Positions 49,176 to 61,191 of a stretch of 64,000 nucleotides of DNA are shown one piece after another (position 1 is the first letter of the stretch; each line of letters starts with the position of its first letter). The notes beneath the pieces were generated by a model that did not search any database, was not told where the DNA came from, and was given only the letters and a program-made list of their open reading frames with translations. The translations under genes and the position numbers were made by a program. Source of the stretch: Sediminibacillus albus. Lineage in GTDB: Bacteria; Bacillota; Bacilli; Bacillales; Amphibacillaceae. Location of the stretch: NCBI RefSeq assembly GCF_900101125.1, contig NZ_FNFL01000003.1:62001-126000 (forward strand), given 5' to 3'.

Positions 49176-50045
49176 TTACTTTGCTTGAACAAATACCATC
49201 CGGTCTTTTCCATTGATATCTTTTCTTACCTCGATTTCACTTGCAGGAAACTGGCTGCGGATCAACCGGGAAACTCGGTCCCCTTGCTGATGGCCGATCT
49301 CGAAAGCAATCAGTCCCGGCTTATTTAACACCTGGCCAGCCTGGCGAAGAATTTTATCATAAGCAGCCAGTCCTTCCTGGTCAGCGAATAGCGCCAAGCC
49401 GGGGTCATAATTTTTCACTGTATCCGAAAGTGTTTCCTTATCTTGATAGGGAATATAAGGCGGGTTGGAAACTAAGACATCGACAGAGATTTGCCTGTCA
49501 ATCAGCGGCTGAAGAAAATCCCCTTGTAAAAAGGCAATTTCACTTCCATGCTGCTTGGCATTATGCTCAGCAACAGCCAAAGCTTCCGCTGATATATCAG
49601 CTGCAATCACCTCAGCAGCAGGCTGTTCACATTTTAGCGTAACGGCAATAATGCCGCTGCCTGTGCCAACATCGACGAGTGTTATCGGGCGGTTTACGTC
49701 GAAGGCAGATAGATAATCAAGCACTCCGGCAACCAATTCTTCTGTCTCCGGTCTAGGTATCAAAACATGACGATTAACAGAAAAATCGCGTCCGTAAAAA
49801 GATTCTTTTCCCATTAAATGTTGAATAGGAACTCCAGTTGCTGCATGTGCCTCAATATCTTTGATAAACTGTTCGTCCGCTTCGCAGGTGAGCGAATCTC
49901 TCAGCGAAGCTAAAAAGTCTGCTCGCGCTAAGCCAGTATGGTGTTGTAATAATATTTCAGCCACCTTTGGCTCTCTTTTATGCTGTTGTAAAAAAAGAGA
50001 AGCCCAGCGAAGGGCTTCATTCAGTGTTCGTCGTCTTCTAGTCAT
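49176..50045 (-). CDS. prmC: Peptide chain release factor N5-glutamine methyltransferase
   Basis: 289 residues. Methylates the GGQ glutamine of release factors. AdoMet motif I VDVGTGSGIIAVTL near residue 120 and the substrate motif VSNPPYIP near residue 190. N-terminal domain has GKESFYGRDFSVNRHVLIPRPETEELV. ATG at 50045 chosen one base downstream of the prfA stop; a GTG at 50054 overlapping prfA would add three residues. Coupled to its substrate gene prfA. Confidence 0.95.
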   Translation of the reverse strand: MTRRRRTLNEALRWASLFLQQHKREPKVAEILLQHHTGLARADFLASLRDSLTCEADEQFIKDIEAHAATGVPIQHLMGKESFYGRDFSVNRHVLIPRPETEELVAGVLDYLSAFDVNRPITLVDVGTGSGIIAVTLKCEQPAAEVIAADISAEALAVAEHNAKQHGSEIAFLQGDFLQPLIDRQISVDVLVSNPPYIPYQDKETLSDTVKNYDPGLALFADQEGLAAYDKILRQAGQVLNKPGLIAFEIGHQQGDRVSRLIRSQFPASEIEVRKDINGKDRMVFVQAK

Positions 50046-50046
50046 C

Positions 50047-51126
50047 TTATTCACCGATCTGCTCTAGTTTTTTGGCTTGCTCTTCCATACGCAAAGCCTC
50101 AATGACTTCTCCGACTTTTCCTTCCAAGATCTGGTCAAGCTTTTGGATGGTTAAGCCAATACGATGGTCTGTGACACGGTTCTGTGGAAAATTGTATGTT
50201 CGGATCCGCTCAGAACGGTCACCCGATCCAACCGCAGATTTTCTTGTCTCATCGTATTCAGCCTGTGCTTCCTGTTGAAACTTATCATAAATACGGGCTC
50301 GAAGAACCTTCATCGCTTTTTCCTTGTTCTTGATTTGCGATTTTTCATCCTGGATCGAAACCACGATTCCCGTCGGCATATGGGTCAGTCGGACAGCTGA
50401 CATCGTCGTATTTACACTTTGTCCGCCTGGGCCGCTGGAAGCAAACGTATCAACACGGATATCTTTTTCATGGACATCGACCTCGACTTCCTCCGCTTCT
50501 GGCATTACGACAACCGTTGCGGTTGATGTATGGATCCTTCCGCCAGACTCGGTCTCAGGTACACGCTGTACCCGGTGTGCTCCATTTTCGAATTTAAGCT
50601 TGGAATAAGCGCCTTCGCCGTTAATCATAAAAATGACTTCCTTATAACCGCCGACGCCAGTTGTATTTGCCTCCATTACGTCGATCTTCCAGCCTTCTGC
50701 CTCTGCAAAACGCGAGTACATCCGATAGAGATCTCCTGCAAACAGTGCTGCTTCGTCACCGCCAGCAGCCCCGCGGATTTCCATAATAACGTTTTTGTCA
50801 TCATTAGGATCCTTCGGCAGCAACAAAATCCGCAGCTCTTCTTCCAATTCTTCTTTTCGTTCGGATAGCTCACTAATTTCGGATTTTACCATTTCCTGCA
50901 TTTCTGCATCCACTTCATCTTCAAGCATCACTTTCGCATCATCTAATTGCCCGGTGACATCTTTATATTCACGGTAAGCCTGGATGACATCCTCCAAGCC
51001 TGACTGTTCTTTAGAATATTCTCGTAGTTTTTTTGTATCACTGATTACTTCAGGATCACTAAGCAGTTCATTTAACTTGTCATAACGATCTTCCAAGGAT
51101 TGCAGTCTGTCTAACACTTCATCCAC
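50047..51126 (-). CDS. prfA: Peptide chain release factor 1
   Basis: 359 residues. Recognises UAA/UAG. The GGQ motif [20 protein letters not shown] lies near residue 230 and the anticodon-like PxT element near 185 is consistent with RF1. [20 protein letters not shown] is the usual N-domain block. Confidence 0.97.
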   Translation of the reverse strand: MDEVLDRLQSLEDRYDKLNELLSDPEVISDTKKLREYSKEQSGLEDVIQAYREYKDVTGQLDDAKVMLEDEVDAEMQEMVKSEISELSERKEELEEELRILLLPKDPNDDKNVIMEIRGAAGGDEAALFAGDLYRMYSRFAEAEGWKIDVMEANTTGVGGYKEVIFMINGEGAYSKLKFENGAHRVQRVPETESGGRIHTSTATVVVMPEAEEVEVDVHEKDIRVDTFASSGPGGQSVNTTMSAVRLTHMPTGIVVSIQDEKSQIKNKEKAMKVLRARIYDKFQQEAQAEYDETRKSAVGSGDRSERIRTYNFPQNRVTDHRIGLTIQKLDQILEGKVGEVIEALRMEEQAKKLEQIGE

Positions 51127-51264
51127 CTCTTTCTCCTTAACAGTATAATTATAGTACAGGAGAAAAACCCCGTCAAAAAAAGCTTGCCGCCGTATATTCA
51201 GTCAATAGCTACTAGACTCCGTCTGTCGGACGAAAGGTATAGAATCACAAACAGATAAGCAGGC

Positions 51265-51298
51265 AAAAACGCACGAATTCACATGCCTCGTGCGTTTT
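51265..51298 (-). terminator. Terminator after the YhcN-like lipoprotein
   Basis: AAAACGCACGA pairs with TCGTGCGTTTT; T-rich on both sides. Confidence 0.85.
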
Positions 51299-51331
51299 AA
51301 CTGTAACTGCTGCTATGCATCTATTTCACAC

Positions 51332-51739
51332 TTATTTTACTAACACCTTGATTTGATAATTCGGAACCTCACCTTCGATTGCCGAACGAATATGATTAAT
51401 TTTGGCCATTTTCTCTCCTGAATTTAATTGCTCATTTACACTCACAGTTACAGTAGCCTGATCATCTTCAAAAGTAATTGTTTGGACACGTACACCTGCT
51501 ACCGACTCTGCTGCCCGAGCCATTTTAGAATGGTCGGCGTCATCCTGATCCAATTGTTTCTCGCCAAACTCATCGAAAATAATTGGGCCGGTATTCCTTG
51601 TTTGCATATAACCTTCATCCGTCATTTCTCCTGGTGCCATCCCGCTTTGCCCTTGCAGTGAATCACCGCTTTGTTCTCCACAAGCCGCCAGAATGGACAG
51701 GAACAATAGAATTAATAGGAGAATTATCCTTTTACACAT
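51332..51739 (-). CDS. YhcN/YlaJ-type sporulation lipoprotein
   Basis: 135 residues. Lipoprotein signal MCKRIILLLILLFLSILAAC with lipobox LAAC. The C-terminal 70 residues (ARAAESVAGVRVQTITFEDD, ATVTVSVNEQL, ...YQIKVLVK) match the beta-alpha fold of YhcN/YlaJ spore-membrane lipoproteins. Start is six bases after GGGAGG; a longer frame lacks support. Position between tdk and prfA is not diagnostic. Likely made in the forespore, by family. Confidence 0.75.
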   Translation of the reverse strand: MCKRIILLLILLFLSILAACGEQSGDSLQGQSGMAPGEMTDEGYMQTRNTGPIIFDEFGEKQLDQDDADHSKMARAAESVAGVRVQTITFEDDQATVTVSVNEQLNSGEKMAKINHIRSAIEGEVPNYQIKVLVK

Positions 51740-51820
51740 AAGCACCCTCCCAAGCATTTTCTGTTAGGATGCTTCAGTTTAAGCAATTTATCCACCCTTG
51801 CTTGCTCAACGAAGATAAAC

Positions 51821-51855
51821 AAAAACAGGGAGCTTGGTTTGGGCCCCCTGTTTTT
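51821..51855 (-). terminator. Terminator after tdk
   Basis: AAAAACAGGG pairs with CCCTGTTTTT around a 15-base loop. Confidence 0.88.
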
Positions 51856-51861
51856 AATCGG

Positions 51862-52482
51862 TTATTTCGATGCTTGGGAAGTTGTTAAGTTTAACGCTTG
51901 CCTGGGACGGTTTGGTACTTCATGGTGATGGCGACACCTTGGTTCATAAGACTCTGAGGCACCGACAAGAATAATCGGATCATCGTACGAGGCGGGTTTA
52001 CCATTAATCAGCCGCTGTGTTCTGCTGGCTGGCGATCCACAAACCGGACAAATCGCATTTAGTTTTGTTACTGTCTCACTTAAGGCCATTAGCTTGGGAA
52101 CTGGCCCAAATGGTTCCCCTCGAAAATCAGTGTCCAACCCTGCTACAATGACACGGTGTCCATGATTAGCCAGTTCATCTACAATTTCTACAATTTTTTC
52201 ATCAAAAAATTGCACTTCATCTATACCGACTACATCGACGTCGGCATCCATATACTTTAGAATGTCGGCTGAACTGTCTACAGGCCTAGCTAGAATAGAA
52301 GTTCCATTATGGGAAACTACCGATTCTTCCGAGTATCTGCTGTCAATCGCCGGTTTGAAAACCCGGACAGATAAATTTCCATATGTAGCTCGCCGTACCC
52401 TTCTAATCAATTCTTCTGATTTTCCGGAAAACATACTGCCGCAAATAAGTTCAACCCATCCACTTTGCTTCATTACATACAC
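51862..52482 (-). CDS. tdk: Thymidine kinase
   Basis: 206 residues, type II TK. P-loop [18 protein letters not shown] near residue 13, DEVQFFD, and a structural zinc site with [13 protein letters not shown] and C-terminal [11 protein letters not shown] at 52482 is ten bases after GGGAG; an ATG nine bases downstream is too far from it. Salvage of thymidine. Confidence 0.95.
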   Translation of the reverse strand: MYVMKQSGWVELICGSMFSGKSEELIRRVRRATYGNLSVRVFKPAIDSRYSEESVVSHNGTSILARPVDSSADILKYMDADVDVVGIDEVQFFDEKIVEIVDELANHGHRVIVAGLDTDFRGEPFGPVPKLMALSETVTKLNAICPVCGSPASRTQRLINGKPASYDDPIILVGASESYEPRCRHHHEVPNRPRQALNLTTSQASK

Positions 52483-52692
52483 AAGCGGGTCACTCCCTTC
52501 AAGGTTAGAGAAGTCGTTATCTAAATTCCTGAATCTCAGGAATGTTTATGCTTAGTTATTTCCCTGTCCATTTATAAAAAATGTCATTTTTCTACTTATT
52601 TTGCAATCAGGCTCGCACTAGACAAACTAACTTCAAAAAATCCATGTCAATTGCTGCACACATCCACATAACATTGATAAACGAACAAAGTA

Positions 52693-52728
52693 AAAAAACA
52701 GGCAAAAATTAGACAATTTGCCTGTTTT
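52693..52728 (-). terminator. Terminator after rpmE
   Basis: ACAGGCAAA pairs with TTTGCCTGT, followed on the minus strand by a T-run. Confidence 0.85.
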
Positions 52729-52774
52729 CCATGCTATTCCGGCTTAATTGCCAAGCATAAATGCCTGGGGAATA

Positions 52775-53020
52775 TTAGCCAAGGTTATATTTTTTCTTGA
52801 ATCGATCTACACGGCCGCCAGCTTTATCAGCTTTTTGTTTTCCTGTGTAGAAAGGATGAGAAGCTGAGCTAATTTCCACGCGAATCAATGGGTATGTGTT
52901 GCCATCTTCCCATTCAATTGTTTCTTCAGATGATTGAGTAGACCCGCTAAGGAATTTGTAGTCAGAGCTTGTATCAAGAAATACAACTTTTCTGTATTCC
53001 GGATGAATTTGTTCTTTCAT
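52775..53020 (-). CDS. rpmE2: 50S ribosomal protein L31, type B (zinc-independent)
   Basis: 81 residues. [20 protein letters not shown] and [29 protein letters not shown] are L31 signatures. There is not a single cysteine, so this is the C-minus type B form (YtiA-like) rather than the zinc-binding RpmE. It stands between rho and tdk, where B. subtilis keeps the zinc-binding rpmE. No Zur-like operator is evident upstream. Confidence 0.93.
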   Translation of the reverse strand: MKEQIHPEYRKVVFLDTSSDYKFLSGSTQSSEETIEWEDGNTYPLIRVEISSASHPFYTGKQKADKAGGRVDRFKKKYNLG

Positions 53021-53263
53021 ATTCTTTCCACTCCTTTTGCCCTGAATCCTATAGAAACAGAGTTATTGTAAGCCCCCAATCCGAATAAAACAGATAGAGG
53101 CATGAGATACATTACTTCCCGCCTTTAAAAGACATAGGCTTAATAAGCAATCTATTCTAAACTCACATAGAATGATTATAACAGTGTAAAATTCCGTTTG
53201 CAAGGTGCATTTTGGCAAAGTAAAACTTTCCCTTTTACCGTTCTTTATACTATGAAAGGATAA

Positions 53264-54550
53264 TTAAGCCCTTCTTGCTGTTCCCTTGCGTTTCATATCT
53301 TCCTCCATGTTTTGGAAGAATTCTTGATTGTTTTTAGAAGCTCTCATCCTACGCAGAAAACGCTCGACAAAATCGTTGGAATCCTGCATCGTTTTTCGGA
53401 TAGCCCAAATTTTATCCAGATGATCTTTGGAAACAAGTAATTCCTCTTTCCTTGTTCCAGACCTAAGAATATCAATTGCAGGATAAATACGGCGTTCGGC
53501 AAGACTTCTGTCCAAGTGAAGCTCCATATTTCCTGTTCCTTTAAATTCCTCATAAATAACGTCATCCATACGCGACCCCGTATCTACCAAGGCTGTTGCC
53601 AGAATGGTAAAGCTTCCACCTTCTTCAATATTACGTGCTGCACCAAAGAAGCGTTTTGGCCGATGGAAGGCAGCAGGATCGATACCACCGGACAATGTCC
53701 GGCCGCTCGGCGGGATAACCAGATTATAAGCACGTGCCAGCCTGGTAATGCTATCCATCAAGACAATCACGTCTTTCTTATGCTCCACCAGGCGCATCGC
53801 CCGTTCTAGTACAAGCTCGGAAACCTTTATATGATTTTCCGGCACCTCATCAAAAGTGGAACTGACAACATCTACATCTGGATGGACAGAACGCTCGATA
53901 TCTGTAACCTCTTCCGGGCGCTCATCGACCAGCAGGATGATCAGCTTCGAATCCGGATGGTTTTTAGAAATACTGTTAGCTATCTGCTTCAACAGCATTG
54001 TTTTCCCTGCTTTTGGAGGGGCAACAATTAATCCTCTCTGCCCAAACCCTACCGGTGTCATTAAATCGATAATTCGGGTTGAGAGTTTTTTCGTTTCTGT
54101 TTCCAAACGCATTAGACGGTCTGGATACAACGGAGTCAATGCTGGAAAATGAACGCGTTCCTTAGCGATTTCAGGGTTCTGGCCATTAACTGCATCAACA
54201 TGAAGGAGGCCGTAATACCTTTCGTTTTCCTTAGGAGGACGAACTTTACCAGATACCTTATCCCCATTTCGAAGATCAAACCGACGAATCTGGGAAGCAG
54301 AAATATAAATATCTTCTGCGCTGGGAGAATAATTGATTGGGCGCAAGAAACCAAAGCCCTCTGATGGAATAATCTCTAGAATTCCATCCATAAATAAGAA
54401 CCCATCTTTTTCTGCTTGAGCTTTCAAAATAGAAAAAACAAGCTCTCTTTTTGTTAATTTAGCATAATAAGATACCTTATATTCTTTTGCTTTTTCATAT
54501 AGATCCTTTAACGTTAAAGATTCTAAATGAGAAATGGACAATTCAGCCAC
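53264..54550 (-). CDS. rho: Transcription termination factor Rho
   Basis: 428 residues, hexameric RNA helicase. N-terminal RNA-binding domain with FGFLRPINYSPSAEDIYIS, P-loop IVAPPKAGKTMLLKQI near residue 172, Walker B DVIVLMDSITRLARAYN, and the R-loop region FKGTGNMELHLDRSLAERRI. The gene is complete. The 690-base gap upstream to murZ has no supported gene; glpX, which is there in B. subtilis, is missing. Confidence 0.97.
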   Translation of the reverse strand: MAELSISHLESLTLKDLYEKAKEYKVSYYAKLTKRELVFSILKAQAEKDGFLFMDGILEIIPSEGFGFLRPINYSPSAEDIYISASQIRRFDLRNGDKVSGKVRPPKENERYYGLLHVDAVNGQNPEIAKERVHFPALTPLYPDRLMRLETETKKLSTRIIDLMTPVGFGQRGLIVAPPKAGKTMLLKQIANSISKNHPDSKLIILLVDERPEEVTDIERSVHPDVDVVSSTFDEVPENHIKVSELVLERAMRLVEHKKDVIVLMDSITRLARAYNLVIPPSGRTLSGGIDPAAFHRPKRFFGAARNIEEGGSFTILATALVDTGSRMDDVIYEEFKGTGNMELHLDRSLAERRIYPAIDILRSGTRKEELLVSKDHLDKIWAIRKTMQDSNDFVERFLRRMRASKNNQEFFQNMEEDMKRKGTARRA

Positions 54551-55108
54551 AAAATCACCACACCTATTTAATTTTTATATTTTTATTAATTAAGATCATT
54601 ACTTAACAGAATAGTTCTTCACTGCCACAGCCCTATGCTTAGTCAGATGGCAGAAACGGCCGCTTCACCATGTGCCATGGATCGGGTAAACTATGCAATT
54701 CCTGTTCGAAGCCTCGTCGGATAGCTTTTTGATAGATTTTTAAGCTGATGGAGGAAAACCCAGTAGGAAAGTTGACGCCTTTCATCCACTTTGGCTTTTC
54801 TAGTCAACAACACTTGAAAGCCGTACAAGGAAGAAGTAGTAGGAAAGCATAAAACTAGAATAGAAGTTTGTAAACAATACTATAGCATTATTTCCATAAT
54901 AGACCTTCATTAAACTTCTTCAATATTACCTTTTCTTTATTGATTATTCAACTATAATTTCAGCAAAAGCCAGCACGCCGGTTGTATACCCTTTCAACTG
55001 CTTATTCATTTACCATTTAAACTGTTTCCTCAAAACATAAGTATGACTCATTTATTATACATTTTAGGGAATAAAAGTGATGGAGGATGTTCCGGCGGAG
55101 TATAGTGG

Positions 55109-55160
55109 TGCTTAAAGGATGCCCTTGTTCTTTAACTAGCTCTCGGGGCACCCTTAAGCA
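55109..55160. terminator. Strong hairpin downstream of murZ
   Basis: TGCTTAA-GG-TGCCC pairs with GGGCA-CC-TTAAGCA across a 20-base loop; no good T-run. The 54551-55240 stretch also holds TGTTGAA/TTCAACA at 55187-55202 and a 48-codon minus frame at 54639-54785 without a good ribosome site. Confidence 0.45.
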
Positions 55161-55240
55161 TTTGTCTACTATCAAGCTGATTGTTGAAACTATTCAACAG
55201 AATTGTGAAACGCCTGCTTCGTCGGCAGAATACCATCGTT

Positions 55241-56527
55241 TTATGAATTTTGGAATTGCTCCACTTCTTCGGGAGTCATTTCTTCCCGCCAAATCTTTGC
55301 ACCCAAATCGGACAGTTTTTCAGTAATTTGTTCATAGCCGCGGTCAATATGCTCAAGGCCAGTGATTTCCGTTATCCCCTTGGCCATGAGGCCTGCGGCT
55401 ATCAGAGCTGCCCCAGCCCGAAGATCGCTGGCCTTCACTTTGGCGCCTTCCAGCTGAACAGGCCCTGAAACAATTGCTGAGCCGCCTTCAACCTTGATTT
55501 GGGCATTCATTCTCCGCAGTTCGTCAATATGCTTCATCCGTGCCTGATAAATGGTATCTGTGACCACACCGGTTCCTACCGCTCTGGTCAGCAAGGAAGT
55601 GAATGGCTGCTGCAAATCTGTCGGGAAACCTGGATGGACAAGTGTTTTAATATCAACACTCTTTAACTCTTTCCCAGGCTGTACAAGCAGCTGCTCATCG
55701 CCTTCTTCAATATTAATACCCATTTCCCTAAGCTTGGCCAACAATGATTCAAGATGCTGCGGAATGACGTTATCAATCAATACTTTTTCGCCTTGCGCAG
55801 CTGCCATGATAGTATAAGTACCGGCTTCAATCCTATCAGGGATAATTGTATGCATACATCCTGTCAGTGAGTCACACCCATCAATTCGAATCACATCTGT
55901 GCCGGCTCCCTTGATTCGAGCACCCATACTGGTCAGCAATGTAGCTACATCAATGATTTCCGGCTCTTTAGCTGCATTTTCAATAATCGTTCTTCCTTTG
56001 GCTTTAACAGCGGCAAGCATAATATTAATGGTGGCGCCCACGCTGACGACATCGAGATAAATTCGAGCTCCCCTTAGCTCATCAGCCCTAAGGTAAATCG
56101 CCCCTTGTTCATTTGTCACGGTAGCGCCAAGAGCTTCAAAGCCTTTAATATGCTGGTCAATCGGACGCGGGCCTAAATGGCAGCCTCCAGGAAGGCCGAT
56201 CACTGCTTCCTTGAATCGACCAAGCATCGCTCCCATGAAATAATAGGAGGCGCGAAGTTTTTTTACCTTTCCGCTCGGCAAAGGCATATTAACCATATTG
56301 CTTGGATCGATATGGATTGTCTGCCCTTTCCAAGATACATTTCCGCCTATCTCCTCCAGCAAATCACCTAATACTTCAACGTCAGATATGCCTGGCAACC
56401 CTTCAATAATAACCTTTGATTCAGCAAGAATGGCAGCCGGCAGCAATGCAACAGCACTATTTTTCGCTCCGCTCACTCTTACTTTTCCATTTAAAGGACT
56501 GCCGCCTTCTACTAGTATTTTTTGCAT
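55241..56527 (-). CDS. murZ: UDP-N-acetylglucosamine 1-carboxyvinyltransferase, second copy (MurZ/MurAB)
   Basis: 428 residues, paralogue of MurAA. Lys22-Asn23 in [13 protein letters not shown] and reactive Cys116 in [15 protein letters not shown] are kept, so it should be active. [18 protein letters not shown] and [13 protein letters not shown] are typical of the second Firmicute MurA, and its place between the transaldolase gene and rho is that of murZ (murAB) in B. subtilis. Confidence 0.96.
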   Translation of the reverse strand: MQKILVEGGSPLNGKVRVSGAKNSAVALLPAAILAESKVIIEGLPGISDVEVLGDLLEEIGGNVSWKGQTIHIDPSNMVNMPLPSGKVKKLRASYYFMGAMLGRFKEAVIGLPGGCHLGPRPIDQHIKGFEALGATVTNEQGAIYLRADELRGARIYLDVVSVGATINIMLAAVKAKGRTIIENAAKEPEIIDVATLLTSMGARIKGAGTDVIRIDGCDSLTGCMHTIIPDRIEAGTYTIMAAAQGEKVLIDNVIPQHLESLLAKLREMGINIEEGDEQLLVQPGKELKSVDIKTLVHPGFPTDLQQPFTSLLTRAVGTGVVTDTIYQARMKHIDELRRMNAQIKVEGGSAIVSGPVQLEGAKVKASDLRAGAALIAAGLMAKGITEITGLEHIDRGYEQITEKLSDLGAKIWREEMTPEEVEQFQNS

Positions 56528-56673
56528 TGAGAACTCCTCACTCCCTGAGATTGCTCTAAAGATCGTCCAACTGCAACTCCCGGTTGCACCCGTCCCGTTT
56601 CTTTTCCTTTAGAGGCAAATCTGCAGTAATCTAGTTGATCAACCTTATTTTACACAAATTTTGCCAAACCATA

Positions 56674-57315
56674 CTAATTTTGCTTGTTCCAATCAGACAA
56701 AAACTTTTCGATTCCTTTGTCGGTTAGTGGATGGCTCACCATCTGCTTCAGTATGCTAAATGGTACGGTAGCAATGTGGGCTCCGTTTAGAGCGGCATCG
56801 GTAACATGAAGCGGATGCCTGATTGATGCAGCAATAATTTCTGTCTCAATGCCATGGCGGTCAAAGATTTCTGCGATTGCTGCAATTACCTCCATCCCGT
56901 TATGCCCGATGTCATCCAGCCTTCCGAGAAAAGGTGACACAAAGCTTGCCCCTGCTCTTGCGGCCAGCAATGCCTGATTGGCATTGAAAATCAAGGTAAC
57001 GTTGGTTTTTATATTTAAATCACTTAACGCTTTTACTGTTTTTAAACCTTCAAGCGTCATTGGTACTTTAACTGTAATATTAGGAGCTATCGCTGCTAAC
57101 TCTTTTCCTTCCTCGATCATGCCTTCTGCATCTTCGGAAATCACCTCTGCACTTACAGAACCGCTAATTTCTTCTGTTATGTCTTGAAGCCTTTGATGAA
57201 AAGAAACATCTTCCTTTGCTACTAGGCTTGGATTGGTAGTCACCCCCGCCAGAATTCCTAAAGCGCTTGCTTCCCTGATTTCCCCAATGTTGGCAGTATC
57301 AATGAAAAACTTCAT
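56674..57315 (-). CDS. Fructose-6-phosphate aldolase / transaldolase (TalB-like small form)
   Basis: 213 residues. The small transaldolase/FSA type (YwjH in B. subtilis). [32 protein letters not shown], Schiff-base Lys83 in [13 protein letters not shown], and [19 protein letters not shown] are present. Whether it acts as transaldolase or F6P aldolase cannot be told from sequence alone. Lies between fbaA and murZ. Confidence 0.93.
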   Translation of the reverse strand: MKFFIDTANIGEIREASALGILAGVTTNPSLVAKEDVSFHQRLQDITEEISGSVSAEVISEDAEGMIEEGKELAAIAPNITVKVPMTLEGLKTVKALSDLNIKTNVTLIFNANQALLAARAGASFVSPFLGRLDDIGHNGMEVIAAIAEIFDRHGIETEIIAASIRHPLHVTDAALNGAHIATVPFSILKQMVSHPLTDKGIEKFLSDWNKQN

Positions 57316-57534
57316 TTACACAACTCCTTTTCACTTGCTATTGCAAACGGATAAGCTTGGGTTATCGGCTTAGCCGGGTTTACGTGTACCAGCTGCCTAA
57401 TGAACTTGTACTATTTATTTTAACTGATTAAACATGGAAAATCACTTGATAGCTATGAACATTTAAATTGAAAAGAGTTATTGATAGAATGAATGGTGGC
57501 AGAACATGTGGAAAATTATTTTATAGCAGGAAAA

Positions 57535-57560
57535 GGAAACTGTCCTGGCAGACAGTTTCC
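57535..57560 (-). terminator. Terminator after fbaA
   Basis: GGAAACTGTC pairs with GACAGTTTCC around CTGGCA; TTTT follows on both sides. Confidence 0.88.
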
Positions 57561-57571
57561 TTTTCAGCCAA

Positions 57572-58435
57572 TTATGCTTTGTTTGATGAACCGAACTCGC
57601 GCATTTTACCAATAACGGTTTGCTTAATTGCGTCGCGCCCTGGCCCTAGGTATTTACGAGGATCATACAGATCCGGCTGTTCCGCCAATACCTCGCGTAC
57701 TTTTGTTGCTTGCGAAATTTGGTTTTCCGTATTTACATTGATTTTGGATGTTCCTAGAGAAAGTGCACGTTTGATATCTTTAGTAGGAATTCCAGTACCG
57801 CCGTGAAGTACTAGAGGAACATTTACCAAATTAAACACTTCTTCCATACGGTCAAAACCAAGGTTAGGTTCGCCTTTGTAAGGGCCGTGTACAGAACCAA
57901 GCGCCGGAGCAAAGCAGTCAACACCTGTTTCGTTTACTAATCTTTCGCATTCTGCTGGAATCGCGTAAGCTGCTTCTGCGTCGTCTACGATTAAATCGTC
58001 TTCTTGTCCACCGATACGACCAAGTTCAGCTTCAACAGAAACGCCATTGATATGAGCTACTTCAACAACTTTTTTAGTCAATGCGATATTTTCTTCCAAT
58101 GGAAAATGAGAACCATCAATCATGACAGATGTAAATCCGGCATGGATTGCTTGGACACATTTTTCAAAGCTTGAGCCGTGGTCAAGATGGATTGCTACAG
58201 GAACTGTAGTACCATACTCTTCCATTAGCGCTTTAACCATGGTTACGACAACTTTAAAACCGCCCATATATTTTGCAGCACCTTCTGATACTCCAAGGAT
58301 AACTGGAGACTTCTCCTCTTCAGCAGCTTGCAATATGGCCTGGACATATTCTAAGTTATTAAGATTGAACTGACCAACGCCATAATTATTTTTCTTGGCT
58401 TCTTCAAGCATTTCTTTCATTGAAACTAATGGCAT
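57572..58435 (-). CDS. fbaA: Class II fructose-1,6-bisphosphate aldolase
   Basis: 287 residues. Zinc enzyme of glycolysis and gluconeogenesis. [20 protein letters not shown] with the metal His, [39 protein letters not shown] with another metal His, and VLHGGTGIP are the family blocks. AGGAGG precedes ATG. Complete. Confidence 0.97.
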   Translation of the reverse strand: MPLVSMKEMLEEAKKNNYGVGQFNLNNLEYVQAILQAAEEEKSPVILGVSEGAAKYMGGFKVVVTMVKALMEEYGTTVPVAIHLDHGSSFEKCVQAIHAGFTSVMIDGSHFPLEENIALTKKVVEVAHINGVSVEAELGRIGGQEDDLIVDDAEAAYAIPAECERLVNETGVDCFAPALGSVHGPYKGEPNLGFDRMEEVFNLVNVPLVLHGGTGIPTKDIKRALSLGTSKINVNTENQISQATKVREVLAEQPDLYDPRKYLGPGRDAIKQTVIGKMREFGSSNKA

Positions 58436-58601
58436 GCTATTTCCTCCTTATGGTAAGCTATCTGCTTTAGTATGCAATATCCAGTCAATAGTTATTTTTG
58501 ATTGGGTACAGTATAAGAATACCAACTCCTATCTATCGGCGCAACAAAACAGTTAAAAGATAACGCTTTCTCTCTTTTTTCAGATTATTATGTAATTCAC
58601 T

Positions 58602-58970
58602 CTATCCATTTTCTGACAGAATTCGATTGACCCGGTACCTTGCATCCTCAATATTAAAGGGTTTGGCGAAGATTTCTTTCACCATTGGAAACTGGTCTTG
58701 TTTTCCTTCTATTTCTTCTGAAAGCCCGCTCATCAATATAGCAGGTATATGGATCCCTTTTTCTTCCAACTTATGTAACAAAGCCTTCGCATCCATAATT
58801 GGCAATTTATAATCAACCATCAGCAAATCAGGCTGCTCGATTTCTATTTTATCTAAAGCTTCCTTGCCATTTTCCGCAGTAGTAATCCGGTAACCTTCGC
58901 TTTTTAAAATTTCCTCCAACAACAGCCGGATGCCTGGCTGGTCATCTACGATCATCACTGTTTTTGCCAT
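58602..58970 (-). CDS. spo0F: Sporulation phosphorelay response regulator Spo0F
   Basis: 122 residues, a receiver domain with no output domain. Accepts phosphate from sporulation kinases and passes it to Spo0B. Asp9-Asp10 acid pair, phosphorylation site Asp53 in LLMVDYKLPIMD, Ser81 in LMSG and Lys103 in FAKPFN are present. ATG at 58970 chosen by homology (MAKTVMIVDDQPGIRLLLEE); the upstream reading to 59024 is not homologous. A sigma-H-like promoter lies upstream. Confidence 0.96.
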   Translation of the reverse strand: MAKTVMIVDDQPGIRLLLEEILKSEGYRITTAENGKEALDKIEIEQPDLLMVDYKLPIMDAKALLHKLEEKGIHIPAILMSGLSEEIEGKQDQFPMVKEIFAKPFNIEDARYRVNRILSENG

Positions 58971-59108
58971 TTCTGCCTCAACCCTTCCTGATTCTATACT
59001 TAAACCCTTACCAAAGCGCGGCACGGTTTAAATTTTATATTTTTGATCTGTTGTTTCTATACTTTTAAGAATATAGTTAACTGTTATGTTTACCAAGTTA
59101 TATTAAGT

Positions 59109-59136
59109 GTTCTAGGGCAGATGAGTATTTTCCTGC
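59109..59136 (-). promoter_or_regulatory. Candidate sigma-H promoter of spo0F
   Basis: Minus strand GCAGGAAAA (59128-59136) is a full match to the sigma-H -35 RNAGGAWWW. CTAGAAC (59109-59115), 12 bases on, matches RNNGAAT only partly. spo0F is a sigma-H gene in B. subtilis. Confidence 0.45.
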
Positions 59137-59190
59137 TAATCTTGTGGAATATTGGCTTTTTTGGCACTTCCCTTTGAACAGCCATTAAAA

Positions 59191-59235
59191 AACTCCACAG
59201 ACGGCACCATTTTCGGAACGATCGCCTGCGGAGTT
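59191..59235 (-). terminator. Terminator after pyrG
   Basis: AACTCC-CAG-CG pairs with CG-CTG-GGAGTT; the minus strand continues TTTTTT. Confidence 0.88.
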
Positions 59236-59256
59236 AAAGCACATACATTTATTTTT

Positions 59257-60873
<1,617 letters not shown>

Positions 60874-61084
60874 CTATATTATTATGCCATTTAGTAGTAA
60901 TCCTGCTAAGAATTAACTAGTAGTCTAGTCCCCGGCTCCCGGGTCAGACTTAGCCGTCTTTGCTCGCTTGGTTAGATTATTCCAAAGAAAGCCTTTTTAT
61001 TATGGATGTACCGGAGTTCTCTCCTGGGGTATGACAAGCAGCTTAAGCATGCCTGTCCCCTTTTTTCAAATCATATAAAACAAC

Positions 61085-61116
61085 AAAAGCGCTCCCCTTA
61101 TTCAGGGGAACGCTTT
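61085..61116 (-). terminator. Terminator after rpoE
   Basis: AAAGCG-TCCCCT pairs with AGGGGA-CGCTTT around TATTC; T-rich on the minus side. Confidence 0.85.
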
Positions 61117-61191
61117 ATCAACGATAAAATAATTTAAAGAGCCCAAATAAAATTTTACTTACTTCCCTTTAGAAAGTCAAGCCCGGATCAA

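Noticed and set aside
54639-54785. 48-codon minus frame MKGVNFPTGF...
   Set aside because: Plausible composition but no ribosome site and no recognised relative; mentioned only as a possible remnant.
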